The notes under the pieces were generated by a model. That model did no database searches. It had not been told where the DNA came from and saw only the letters and a list, made by a program, of their open reading frames with translations. From the NCBI GenBank assembly GCA_905250125.1, contig CAJNOL010000229.1, forward strand, positions 124,001 through 188,000: DNA of 64,000 bases. Reading direction: 5' to 3'. Every line of letters starts with the position of its first letter. Positions within the stretch are counted from its first letter, which is position 1. This document shows positions 1 to 10,643 of this stretch, in pieces. Position numbers and translations under genes: made by a program. Origin of the DNA: Rotaria sordida. Taxonomy: Eukaryota; Rotifera; Eurotatoria; Philodinida; Philodinidae.

Positions 1-181
1 ATGCCATTGAGAAGGGAGAGAATAAAGCGGGTAAGTCATAATATGAGTAAAACTAAATTAACATTCTCATTAATTTCTACAGAAATCCGCCTGTTTATGT
101 TTCAATTTCGTCAAAAACTGTATAAATTTTGCTCTAGGAGTTGTCAATTCTGTTTCCAAATTGATGCGTAGAATCTAATAC

Positions 182-1104
182 CTATACAAATGATTTTCTA
201 TCTGTAAAATAAGAAATTTTTCTTCTGAAAAAAAGCTGTTCTAATATTTCTTTCATACATGTAGTCAATCGATCAAGTGAATGAACATCAATTCTATACA
301 TTTGAAAGCAAAGCCAAATATCTCGAACTCGAACCATCTTCTCGAAAAATACTAGAATACGATGAAGGCTAACATACAACGTCCGTACGAAATAATCTTA
401 AGTTTCTTGCTTAACATGTTCGATTGACTTAATGCGAACAAATCGAAGGTATTATATCTGAATGATCACATAACTCTTCGATTTTTTCTGCTTATATCAA
501 TACGATAGATTGTACTACCATCACTAGGTTCACGTCGACGATATTCAATGACATCTTTCCATTTGGTTTCATACAAAAGATTGGCATCTTCGGTCGATTG
601 AGATGATTGTGCAGCGAAATAGAGCGACGAATCAACATCTGACCATGCTAGAGCCGACGGAATTTGATTGCCAATTTCAATAGAGAACAATTCATCTGAA
701 ATGACACTATGAAGATGAATCTGTTGGTCGTTTTTCGTCTGATTCTTGACTGAACGTCGAAAGCGATGACGATTATCTGTTGAATCGGTTGCAGCTTTAT
801 CGTTGATTAAGTACACGAACCAATCTCCACTTGGTGACCATTTTGGTTGCATAATTCCAGACAATTGTTTAGTGATCAATTGTTTTCGTCGTCCATAAGT
901 TTCATAAAGCCATAAACTATTCTCGAAAGAGTTAGAATCCCATGCTGGACGTTGACTATATATCAATAAATATCGACCATTCGGAGAGATACGTACTGAT
1001 TGAAAATTAGTCGCATCAAAAAATTCATCGATAGTTAACTTTGACTGAGTTTGAATCGATGAACACTACAGAAGTGTAAAAACAATTAATAAATATAATT
1101 GCAT
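182..1104 (-). pseudogene. Decayed secreted peptidase S9 (N-terminal beta-propeller part only)
   Basis: Seen: an ATG at 1104-1102 opens a hydrophobic leader (MQLYLLIVFTLL) that is cut by an in-frame TAG at 1068-1066. Reading resumes directly with LTIDEFFDATNFQSVRISPNG and continues 200 codons to a TGA at 468-466. The protein has propeller-blade signatures such as KWSPSGDWFVYLI and ALAWSDVDSSLYFA, and the segment DGSTIYRIDI. After a frame change, 379-182 again reads like the same family (VRDIWL...MYRIDVHSLDRL). Known: such blades form the N-terminal propeller of acylaminoacyl-peptidase/dipeptidyl-peptidase-type S9 enzymes, whose C-terminal alpha/beta-hydrolase domain holds the catalytic triad. 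No GxSxG region is visible here. The nonsense codon in the signal peptide, the frameshift and the absent catalytic domain point to a pseudogene. A sequencing error or unusual splicing at the TAG is the alternative. Confidence 0.6.
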
Positions 1105-3480
1105 TTTCTATGATTGATGTTACTGATTCTAAACGAAACAAAGTCTAAAACAATAAGAATTCTATACATAAAGTCGCAACTATCGATGAAAAATGCATCA
1201 AAAGATAATGTATTATGAAATAAAAATGTCGAACTTGTAGTAGAGATATGTCATAAAATGCTATTTGATATTTGAGTAATACAGAAAAAAAACCATTTGT
1301 ATATAAACGAAACGGTTTTTGTTTTCACAGAATCAATTGCATACTCTGGTTTCAATATGCTTTTAATCTACTACAAATCTCTGCATACAAAAACCAACAG
1401 ATAAAAAACGCAGATACGTTCATATTAAACCTTTACACTGGTTTATAAGATAAAATATCTTGACTTTTTCTTTCTCGTTGTTGGATATTATCCGATAGAT
1501 TATTGGTCTTGTTTTCATTATTTCAAACTTAATCTTTGTTATGAGCAAAGACAAATGCTTTTTCTTTCTTTCTCTCTCTCTTCAAAACATTGACTCGAAT
1601 GTATATGGTGATGAGAAATTTTGTTTTACTTGCTGATAGCATTTATGTTATACAAGATGCATTCGAGCGGCATGATAAGTAATCTACGTCAACCAAACAA
1701 ATTCAATCTATTTCGAACTTCTATTGCTATGCCGTCTTTGCTTAGATATTGAATATTTTTAGAAAATGTCGTATATTATAATTAAATTTTCGATTTTGAT
1801 GTAAACAATAGTTCAATAAAATTCCGAGCGATAATGATTGAAAAAGGATATGAAGCAGACGTTTTGCATGTGTTCCTGTACATTGAATATATAAAGTAGA
1901 ATGGATGTGATCTTTTCGTATGCATCATCACATGGAGTACGAGCAGACGCTAATCAATTATTCATCATCGATTGTGTTCATTTTTCAGGATTCACATCTC
2001 GACTTTTTGTTCGAACGATTATTTCAAGTATCTAACACTGTCTTTTTGATCTCAAAATTCAATCAAAGTCGATACAATGATAATTTTCTAAAAAATAATA
2101 ATTAACAATAAATTAATCGCCTAGATTTTTTCCGGAGATCATTTCCCGGAAGGCTAAATACACGCCTTGAGAATCATCTATTTTTCGATCGAATCAGGCG
2201 AAGATTATTCTGGAACTTATTTTTCTACAAATAAATCTTACAAAGACTGATTTTGCATCGTATTAATTTCAAAAGAGATGGACTTTAATATTTGGTGAAC
2301 AATCGTTTACTTTGAGTGTAGAACATGTCTCAAGATATTTCAAATCATCAATTAATATGATCACATGGATGCATGCAAAAGATGCAACTAAACGATCAGG
2401 ACAACTTGTGTTCTCAGTCGAGTTGATTCGAATGAAATATGACGAAAAACAATTAACAGAAACCAAGGAAGAAAAAGGAAGGCTTTGGTCTTGCGATGTA
2501 CTGACATCTCGCTTTTTCTCTCTTGACTACACTTCTCAAATTTCAATATAAGGAAGTCTATCAATGAACGAAAAATTTATTATCCATTTATAAAGCATCA
2601 AAACATTTGTCCAATCGCTAATGCAAAAAATATTATTTATGCTATATTGTACTACTTACTGTGTTCGAACGCTCTTGCAGAATACGAGGACATGGAATAG
2701 TTGAATGTCGATTTTTAAGAGAGGGTCCACGAGATCACCACCACCCAAGAAAGTTGCCAAAAAATTTTAGTTTTCGTAATGAGGTTGTTAGTTTGAAAGA
2801 ACATAAAAAATGGCTCAGAAATCCAAATTTTGACAACTTTTCGATAATGTCTTCTAATACTTTGACCATTCAATAGTTTTCATCCAAAATATCGATTTAT
2901 CAACAACTATGGTTCTTCGATCATTTTTGTTTATGAATTTTTTCTCGCAAATATTTGATCAAACTTATTGTCAAATTATATCAATCGATGGAGTGGAAGC
3001 CGCGCTATAAAACTCTATGTTTCATATAGTTCATTATCTACTTCATAAATCGAAAAAATCCATTATAATGAGTGAAATCGACTATTTTTTTATCTATTTT
3101 ACATGTTGTGTTTTATTCTTCTTGCTTCTGTTATACAGTTAATTTTCAAGAGTTCAAGATAAATTTTATATGGTTTTGTAGAGTGATAAAAGGCACATCT
3201 TTTAGTAAAAAAATATTGATTATAAATTACTCACAGCTTCCCGAAAAGCTCACGATAATATTGGTCCAAGTACGAATTTTTTAATATTTTCATAAAAATA
3301 TATGCGCAGGTTTTTTTATTTATCGGTCGCTTGTTTTCGAGAAAGTCTAAGTTGTTTGGTAGAAATTATAGAAAGGCATCCGAAACACGATCAAAACGTT
3401 ATGTTCTCACTTTTTTCCTACTGATAAGATTAAAAAATGAATGATTACTTAGTTAAAATTCCTCGTACCGCACCATTTCT
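1105..3480. other. Intergenic, no assignable gene
   Basis: AT-rich DNA with only short open frames. Two plus-strand stretches (2312-2551 and 2661-2876) have fairly balanced amino-acid composition and could be exon remnants. Neither has a motif I recognise, and no clear splice sites frame them. Confidence 0.4.
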
Positions 3481-3483
3481 CAT

Positions 3484-4103
3484 GAGGGAACATATTCAAC
3501 TGTCAAAATACTCTTGAATTTGGCATGTGCGCAAACGATAGATTTCAGTGAGTTATTAAATGCCTTAGAATGGTTTGGTTTTCCAGTCTTCTGTTGTCAA
3601 GTTATGGGCTTTTTACTTGATTTTGGCTTATGAGCATAAGATTCTTCTGAGTACCTGAATAATCGAATTTCAAACTGAAATTTTGCTCATAGATAGACCT
3701 TATAAGCACTAGGAACTCCCCAAAGTTTGAGCCAAAACGAATGCATCCTAATCGAGATATCAGCTCGTCATGAAAATGTCTCTATTTTGAAACACAGCTC
3801 AAAACAGGCGTTTCTTTAAAATGCGAATATCTCGATAAGGATACATTCATTCTGGCTCAAACTTTGGAGTGTTTCTAGTGCTTATAAGGTCTATCTATGG
3901 GCAAAATTTCAGTTTGAAATTCGATTATTCAGGTACTCAGAAGAATCTTATGCCCATAAGCCAAAATCAAGTAAAAAGCTCATAACTTGATAACAGAATG
4001 CTGGAAAACCAAACCATTCTAAGGCATTTAATAACTCACTGAGATCTATCGTTTGCGCACACGCTCGATTCAAAAGCGATTTGGCAGTTGAATATGTTCC
4101 CTC
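3484..4103. repeat. Foldback element 1 (about 300-bp inverted arms)
   Basis: The left arm starts gagggaacatattcaactg (3484-3502). The right arm ends with its exact reverse complement (4085-4103). The match continues inward through the segments around 3600/3990 (caagttatgggctttttact versus agtaaaaagctcataacttg) and 3640/3940 (agattcttctgagtacctga versus tcaggtactcagaagaatct), down to a short centre near 3780-3820. There is no coding potential. It is read as a non-autonomous foldback or MITE-like element that could form a long hairpin. No clear target-site duplication was found. Confidence 0.8.
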
Positions 4104-4449
4104 GTCAGTGAATTAGATGCGATCATTCAATTTAATTCAGTTTTTCATGATGATTTCCAGTCTGTTACCCTTAACAGATGTCATTCTATGACGCTATTCT
4201 TCCCTTTATCCTTATCATTGGTTTATCTCATCCACTTTAATATTGTATCCTTCATTATATCACCTGGGTTGTTTTTCACTGTTTAATGTAGCGTGAAACA
4301 GAATATGTGATACATTCTACACAGTACAAGGTTTGTATGTCTTGGAGAAAAATTCAACATTAATGTAATGTTTCATGAGTTTGCTTTTAATTTTCCGGCA
4401 TACTCATCAGCTTCGAAATACATGAAATCTAGACATCCCATGTCGTATA

Positions 4450-5350
4450 AAACGGCTCGTAAACTGCCTTAAATGACTTGAAAACGGTGAAAAACGGCTG
4501 TTGTTACGAGAGTTGTTTACGATCTGCCGTTAAACGGAGAAATACGGCGATAAGCGATGACCTGTACGGTGATTGTTTGTGTACTAGCGGAAACGATTAT
4601 CATTACGACCGTCGTTTTTCATCGTTTTCACACCATTTTTCATCGCTAGGGACTTCCTAATAATCTACAATTCATTGGTCATTATCTACTGAAAAAAAAT
4701 CGTCTTTTTTAATCCAGATTCCTTTCACCATCTAGTTCAATCGTAAGTATTGTATTTGAATAAATATATTTTTAGATTTATCTCATTGATATATTCAACA
4801 GCAACTATTTTGTTTAGATATATTAATTTTTTTAAAGACTTTTCTCATTAAAATATTCAACAGTAAGTACTCTATTTAAGTAAATATATTTGTTTATTTT
4901 GTTTTGTTTAGATTTATCTCAATTAAGTATTTAACAGTAAGTATTTTATCTATGTACATAAAGTTTTTTTAAAATTATATTGATATCCTTAATATATTCA
5001 ATAGTAAGTATTCTATTTAAATAAGTATTTTTTTTTCATTTAGATTTTCATTGAAATATCTAACAGTAATTTATTTTTTTTATTTAGATTTATCTCAATG
5101 AAATATACATTAGAGGGTATTTTATTCAAATAAATAAATACTGTTTCTTGTGTCTACGAAAGGTGAGAAGGGGACGAAATATCGTGCTCCTCTTCACTGA
5201 CGTTAGACGGCAAAAGATAAATAAAGTCGTAAACAAGGAAAATAGGTGTAATCGTTTACGTTCCGAGGAAAACGGCGGTCGTTTTTCATCGTTTAGGGTA
5301 GTAATCACGCTGTTTTTTCACCGTTTTAGGCAGTTTAAGACGTCGTTTCA
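4450..5350. repeat. CGTTTT/AACGG-rich composite repeat flanking a tandem array
   Basis: Blocks rich in AACGG/CGTTTT motifs lie at about 4450-4660 and 5170-5350. They share words in both orientations: cgtcgtttttcatcgttt occurs in both on the plus strand, and aaactgcct...aaaacggtgaaaaa at 4460 is the reverse complement of sequence near 5310-5335. Between them is an AT-rich tandem array (see separate entry). It looks like a degenerate palindromic repeat unit; family unknown. Confidence 0.5.
4743..5110 (+). repeat. Tandem array whose unit contains splice-site-like motifs
   Basis: About six imperfect units of 60-74 bp. Each has a GTAAGT-like start (4743, degenerate 4802, 4863, 4937, 5004, degenerate 5066), an AT-rich body, a TTTAG-like motif and then ATTTATCTCATTGATATATTCAACA-like sequence. 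The unit therefore reads as donor, short intron, acceptor and a 25-nt block. There is no open reading frame through the units. Confidence 0.6.
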
Positions 5351-5383
5351 GCCGGTCGAAATGATCGACCTGAGATGAGCAGA

Positions 5384-6059
5384 ATGTGACCGACGTAGGT
5401 GAAGTTACCACCATATTCGACTAAAACTTGCCCATATTCGTCTAGAAGCGCGTTCCAAAACTCTCAACCAGCCTTCCAAGTAGATCTTCACGAGCTCTAC
5501 TCAATGGTACAATCACATTTTCATAGTCCAGCCTATTGTTCCGAAAACCTCAAAATACTGTACTTTGTTAATAAAATTCTAGCATCATATTCGAGTAAAA
5601 GTTATCCATATTCGTCCAGGAGTTCATTCCAAGAGCTCCATGCCTGTTTCAAGTACAGCTCGACGAGCTCTATCCGATGGCATCCTCAGATTTCCTATAC
5701 ATCAAAGTATGATTTTCGAGCTGATAGAAGGCGTCACAGAAAAATCAGAAAATCATACTTTGATGTATCGGAAATCTGACGATGCCATTGGATAGAGCTC
5801 GTCGAGCTGTATTGGAAACAGGCATGGAACTCTTGGAACGGATTCCTGGATGAATATGAACAACTTTTACTCGAATATGATGCTAGAATTTCATTAACAA
5901 AGTACAGTATTTTGAGGTTTTCGGGACCATAGGCTAGACTATGAAAAATGTGAATGTACCATTGAGTAGACTTCGTGGAGATCTACTTGGAACGCGCTCC
6001 CAGGCGAATATGGGCAAGTTTTAGTCGAATATAGTGCTAACTTCACCTACGTATGTGAC
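5384..6059. repeat. Foldback element 2 with flanking 7-bp direct repeat
   Basis: The left arm begins cgtaggtgaagtta (5394-5407) and the right arm ends taacttcacctacg (6038-6051). The arms match for more than 300 bp, for example gatagagctcgtcgagctgt near 5790 against acagctcgacgagctctatc near 5655, meeting around 5725-5745. The heptamer ATGTGAC lies just outside both ends (5384-5390 and 6053-6059), which fits a target-site duplication. A 126-codon open frame inside the left arm is probably incidental because it follows the inverted-repeat sequence. Confidence 0.8.
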
Positions 6060-6990
6060 AGTAGCTTTTTTTTTCTTGAATACAGCAGATGCCAATATAG
6101 TTGGTTATACATAATTAAACTATCATTCGAAAGCGTCCTATAGAAACAACTTAGTATACGTTGATAGGGTTGTTGTAGTGATAAGTTTTATTATCGCTAT
6201 TTTTCACTTTTATTTGGATATAGATTAGATGATTAATGAAGAAGTCAAATTTTCGATTCACAAGGAAAAAATAATGTCTGATTTGAGTAAAGCGTAAATA
6301 GTTTTAGCAAAAACATGAACCACGATACATCTTAAAAACGATCATTTGATCTTCATGCAGTACTTTTTTTGGAAAATCCAGATTTGCAGATGGTAGTCTG
6401 CGATCGTATGTTCAACAAACACCAGATCTATTTACATAATTAAATTGATCTCCAATTTGTAAAATCATTCGTTTTACGTGATTTTACAACTTATGTTTCA
6501 TTGATTTGGAAATAAGAGAAGTAGCATAACGTGAAATTGATTATTGTAGCAGTGCTGAATTAAAGCTATTTAAACAATTTCGTTTTTCAGTTTTTTAATG
6601 TATCCTTCTATTTCTCCTCATTTATATTTTTGAAATAGTTGTTCCAATTATAATGATCATCTACATTTGGACCTTCCTTTATCAGCGAAGACATTATGAC
6701 ACTATTCTCCTTAATATTCCTTTATTTTAATCTGAATTTGTTTGCTCATTCGCTAGCTTTTTCCGAGTAATTGGTGGAGTATGCTGCAAAACTTGAGAAA
6801 AGAGATTTTCATATATGTTTCGATACTGTTAAAAGTGAATTCTGATGCAAGTTTCGACTAAAAGACAACAATAATTCCGTTTTTCAGAGTTACTGGAACA
6901 ATTCTTTTTCTCATGCTTAAAAAGCGTTTAAAGTCCAATATGAGTAATACATTGATTTTCTTGTCCTGCACAGATATTACATAACTCGCT
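6060..6990. other. Intergenic, upstream of sulfotransferase
   Basis: AT-rich, no motifs recognised. A pyrimidine-rich acceptor-like site ending CAG near 6972 could close a 5' intron of the downstream gene. Confidence 0.35.
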
Positions 6991-7053
6991 GAACATGGCA
7001 CAAACATTGGAATGCAAGATGCCCCATGAAGATGCAAAAATGATACGAATACT

Positions 7054-8298
7054 TTGCCTCTTCGCACGACCGTCACTTTCTCAGATGATGATCTTAGTCC
7101 CGAAGCCAAGAAACAATTTCCATTCCAGGCTGAGATTTTAAGTACATTTCGATTCTTCGCTGATCATATACTTTCTAACGCGGAGCTGTCACCAATCGGA
7201 CGCCATCTCGTATGCACAACACTCGAACGCAATTACATGAATTCGAAACTTGTCCTCAACTATATTGCATGTCATCCGGAACTAAAAATGACACCAGATA
7301 TCGTGCCACATCCTCTAGTCCTATGCGGTCTTCCTCGAAGTGGCACAACACTACTCTACAACTTGCTGTCTTGTGATCCAGCATGTCGAGCACCGCTATA
7401 TGCAGACATAGTCCAACCGGTGCCACCAATTTCACGCTCGGATACTGTTGGACAGACGCAACGTAATAATGCTTTACAGGGACTGCGTGAGATGTTCAAG
7501 ACGTTTGGTTTAAATGATAATTTAGAAGCTATGCGTGCTTCTCATCCTCAATTTGCAATTGAAGAAGATCAATATCTTTTCCATCATGTTGGATATAATT
7601 GGCTTCATGCTATGCTCCCATCTTCTGACGATAATGAACTCATGAGCTGGGCTCACGATGGTACAAACAAAAACTTTCTGTACGAATATCACAAGACTTT
7701 CTTGAAAATGTTAAACAGTATTGATGCTCCTTATTCTCACTGGCTCTTTAAAGCACCGCACCATATGTTGTACCTTGATGAATTCTTGCATCACTATCCT
7801 TCGGCGATGCTCGTTATGACTCATCGCCGGCTTGACCATGCGCTGCCATCATTTGGTCGTTTAGCAGTTGCATACGCTGGTCCCTATTTCGATAAGAACA
7901 AAGATAATGCAGCAATCAACATGCAGACAATTGTGACCAGAACATTCCATCTAATGGATGAGATACTTCGTAGTCATGTTGAATTTCGACGATCACGTCG
8001 AAACGTTCCTTATTTTGATATACAATACGATGACCTTGTGGCACACCCAATCGATACAGTTCGGCGTCTTTACACCCATTTTGGTCTTGCATGGTCCGAA
8101 GAGTTTGAAAGGGCTATGGCTGTATGGCTACGTGATAATCCTCAGGGCAAGCAAGGTCGCAATTCCTACACGCTAAGCGATTATGGAATAACACTTGATG
8201 AGATTGAGAAACGTTATAAGGACTATATCAGTATGTTTCTTAATTCTCAATATTCTTCCAACGATACTTGTAACATGACGAAAAGTCAAGCTCAGTAA
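7054..8298 (+). CDS. Sulfotransferase family protein (Sulfotransfer_3-like)
   Basis: Transfers a sulfuryl group from PAPS to an acceptor that cannot be named from sequence. Seen: one intronless 414-codon frame with the 5'-phosphosulfate loop LPRSGTTLL at residues 93-101. The segment SHWLFKAPHHMLYLDEFLHH downstream, followed by MLVMTHR, matches the 3'-phosphate-binding region of the family. Length suits a soluble sulfotransferase. The start is uncertain. The frame opens with TTG at 7054 after an in-frame TGA at 7027-7029, and there is no ATG before residue 62. A neighbouring frame has ATG at 6995 reading MAQTLECKMPHEDAK, so either a 5' exon or a one-base frameshift may supply the true N-terminus. 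A polyadenylation-like AATAAA lies at about 8420. Single-exon structure and the family's bacterial relatives make horizontal origin possible but unproven. Confidence 0.82.
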   Translation: MPLRTTVTFSDDDLSPEAKKQFPFQAEILSTFRFFADHILSNAELSPIGRHLVCTTLERNYMNSKLVLNYIACHPELKMTPDIVPHPLVLCGLPRSGTTLLYNLLSCDPACRAPLYADIVQPVPPISRSDTVGQTQRNNALQGLREMFKTFGLNDNLEAMRASHPQFAIEEDQYLFHHVGYNWLHAMLPSSDDNELMSWAHDGTNKNFLYEYHKTFLKMLNSIDAPYSHWLFKAPHHMLYLDEFLHHYPSAMLVMTHRRLDHALPSFGRLAVAYAGPYFDKNKDNAAINMQTIVTRTFHLMDEILRSHVEFRRSRRNVPYFDIQYDDLVAHPIDTVRRLYTHFGLAWSEEFERAMAVWLRDNPQGKQGRNSYTLSDYGITLDEIEKRYKDYISMFLNSQYSSNDTCNMTKSQAQ

Positions 8299-8822
8299 TC
8301 AACTCTATGGAATTGTCATCAAATGGGTAGATTATAGATTAATGCAAGAATCATTAGATCAACTATAGTTATTTAGCTGAAACTTATTTTTTGCATGCAC
8401 TTCAATCCTAGACTACTACAAATAAACAATGTTTATTTTTCTGTTCATGTCGCCAAGAGAAGACATTTTTAAAATTTATGTTTACATTAATCACTGACTT
8501 GAGAAAGTCGGCCAAGTATCATCAGAACAGTCTGTCGTCAATGACCTGAGGTATGAGTGCGTGTAAGCCTTGGCTTCATCCACACTAACATCTCACACTA
8601 TATGAAAAAGTGTTTTTAATAGAGAAGTTGTGAAAACATGGTTAGCCAATCTTTGGGCAGACCATTCGTCGCAAAGGCAAAGAATCAGATAATATGATCG
8701 ATTTGTTTCTGCAGAATTGTACAAGTCACCAGTAGATCGCAATCAGTTTCCAAGTCATCTTCTAAAAAAATGATGCAAATAATCAATCTATTCTTTTATC
8801 AATAATGCAAGAAATATAGCCA
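8299..8822. other. Intergenic
   Basis: 3' region of the sulfotransferase gene; nothing else seen. Confidence 0.4.
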
Positions 8823-9019
8823 CTAACGGCTTAATCGAAGTTGGTCTTCCGAATACCGCTTTATGACTGATAGTTTGAAATGTTGATCGCCTAACCTTTG
8901 TGGAACGGGCAAATCTAGGCGACCAGCAACAAAACGCGATAATGTATTTTCATCTGATATTAGTAATTTTAGACTATTTGAAACCATATTATTCATCGAA
9001 TCATTCACTCGGACACGTT
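8823..9019 (-). CDS. Possible terminal exon of an unidentified gene
   Basis: On the minus strand a strong acceptor (pyrimidine tract ending CTAG at 9020-9021) precedes a 65-codon open stretch starting RVRVNDSMNNMVS and ending DQLRLSR with TAG at 8823-8825. Composition is balanced and protein-like. I do not recognise the product, and I could not find a convincing upstream exon, so this may be a remnant. Confidence 0.3.
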
Positions 9020-9121
9020 CTAGGAAAGAAAAAGGAAAGGTTCCTTCATTCAAATTCTTATCGAACAGAGTCTATGTCTGTCATTTTTCTAATTAAACAA
9101 GGCTTTCTAAAACCAAATTAA

Positions 9122-9740
9122 AATGAATTTATATGAAAGTAATTGTAAAAATGCCATGTCTAAGTGAGTTTGTTGATTAGTTTCGATGAAACCACTTATT
9201 CTAACTGATTATTTGTATGATTACAATCAGTCTGATTTGATCCTATCAATTTCAATCGATGTTACATTCTTTTTGATTTCATTCCAGCAATGATCAAATT
9301 GCAAGAATGGATTCTCGTGGACTGGCTGAGAATTTTGCATTGCGTCTAATCATTAAAATTCTTACAAATGTTCAAATAAGTATAAGATGCAAAATTTCTT
9401 GTGCCAATATAAACAAAAACTACCACTCAGCCATGGTCATATGATAATCTTTCAGGCTAGAGCAGAGCGAATCGGGAACCGATGAACGTCACTTGTTTTT
9501 CTAGCGTCAGTTATAATTATTAGTGGATTATGATCGCTGTTCTTCGAAATTCGTGATGTAGACTTTCAAGAAGATTTTCTAAATTTTATTTTTGGTGACA
9601 CCCCAATAAATCATTCAGAACTACAGTACGGACGAGGATCCGATCTATTTTAATTCAAATGCCAAGATATGAAGATGTTCGATTTGATTTCCTTTTTTCC
9701 ATTCATGAAATGCGAGCACCTGTTGAAGTCTATAAGTGTT
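9122..9740. other. Intergenic
   Basis: No gene or repeat recognised. Confidence 0.35.
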
Positions 9741-9748
9741 GGATGTCC

Positions 9749-9815
9749 TGTGGGTGTGGGTGTGATTGTGCATGTGGGGATAGAGAAGACCAACACGCAC
9801 CCACACCCACACCAA
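9749..9815. repeat. Inverted pair of telomere-like TGTGGG repeats
   Basis: TGTGGGTGTGGGTGTG (9749-9764) is followed about 33 bp later by CACCCACACCCACACC (9798-9813), so the two G-rich/C-rich tracts can pair as a hairpin. TGTGGG is the telomeric hexamer I recall for bdelloid rotifers. Here it is interstitial. Confidence 0.65.
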
Positions 9816-10643
9816 CAGTCACATCCAGAACCATATCATTCGTTGAAATCTCAGCTTGATAAAACTAATTTGACGAAAGCTAGAAATGGAAAGCATCTGA
9901 TAGACTGAAATCCCAGACACAAAAAAAGATTCGATGCCTTCTATTAGTTTCTCGGAAACTCTTTTTTTTCCACTTTATTGGAAAGAGGGCATAATGAGCA
10001 TAGAGAGCAATGCAGTGAGAACCCACTAGCGGCACCGATATCGAGAAAGATGAGTTACATATATGTTAGCTTACCATTCCACATTTCATTGGTCAAAACT
10101 GCATTGATTGATGAAAAAAAGATTTTTCTATACTATCATTTGAGTTCCGAAAACCATCTGATTTTCGAAAGTTCAATTTCGATTTCGGAAAGTCATTGAT
10201 GTTTCTGGAAACTTGTATAAGACATCAAATGCAAAAGAAAATGGATTGATCGAGAGTGGAACAGCGAAAGCAGCTGATTGGCTAGACTCTCAACATCAGA
10301 AAACTTGATGGAAGAAAATTAGAAAGTAAAAAAAGCTTGATTGGACGAAAGCTAGATAGTAGAAACATCTAATTTAATGGCCCACCGATAAGAAAATCAC
10401 GCAATTGGCTGAATTACCAACATAAAAAAAATCTAATTTCGAATAGCTGCTTCACAAATATATCTGTACACGTGACTTTACATGTGTAAGCAAACTCATC
10501 TTATATCATATGAGTCTACCTTCAGTCTGGAGAATGAATATTGTTTTACGTCAAATCTGATTCACGAAAAACTACACAAATTATGTTACACTCACTATTA
10601 CTGTCATTGTGTATTTTTTTAAATTAAAGAGACCGATACGCAA
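9816..10643. other. Intergenic
   Basis: Loosely repeated short phrases (gaaagctagaa, catctgat/catctaat) at 9870-10440 suggest an old degenerate tandem repeat of unclear unit. No gene seen. Confidence 0.3.

Noticed and set aside
5399..5779. 126-codon plus-strand frame as a gene
   Set aside because: It lies wholly within the left arm and centre of foldback 2; the frame follows the inverted repeat and shows no protein motif.
9659..9908. Cys-rich peptide (CGCGCDCACGD) encoded near 9750
   Set aside because: It is simply the translation of the TGTGGG telomere-like tract.
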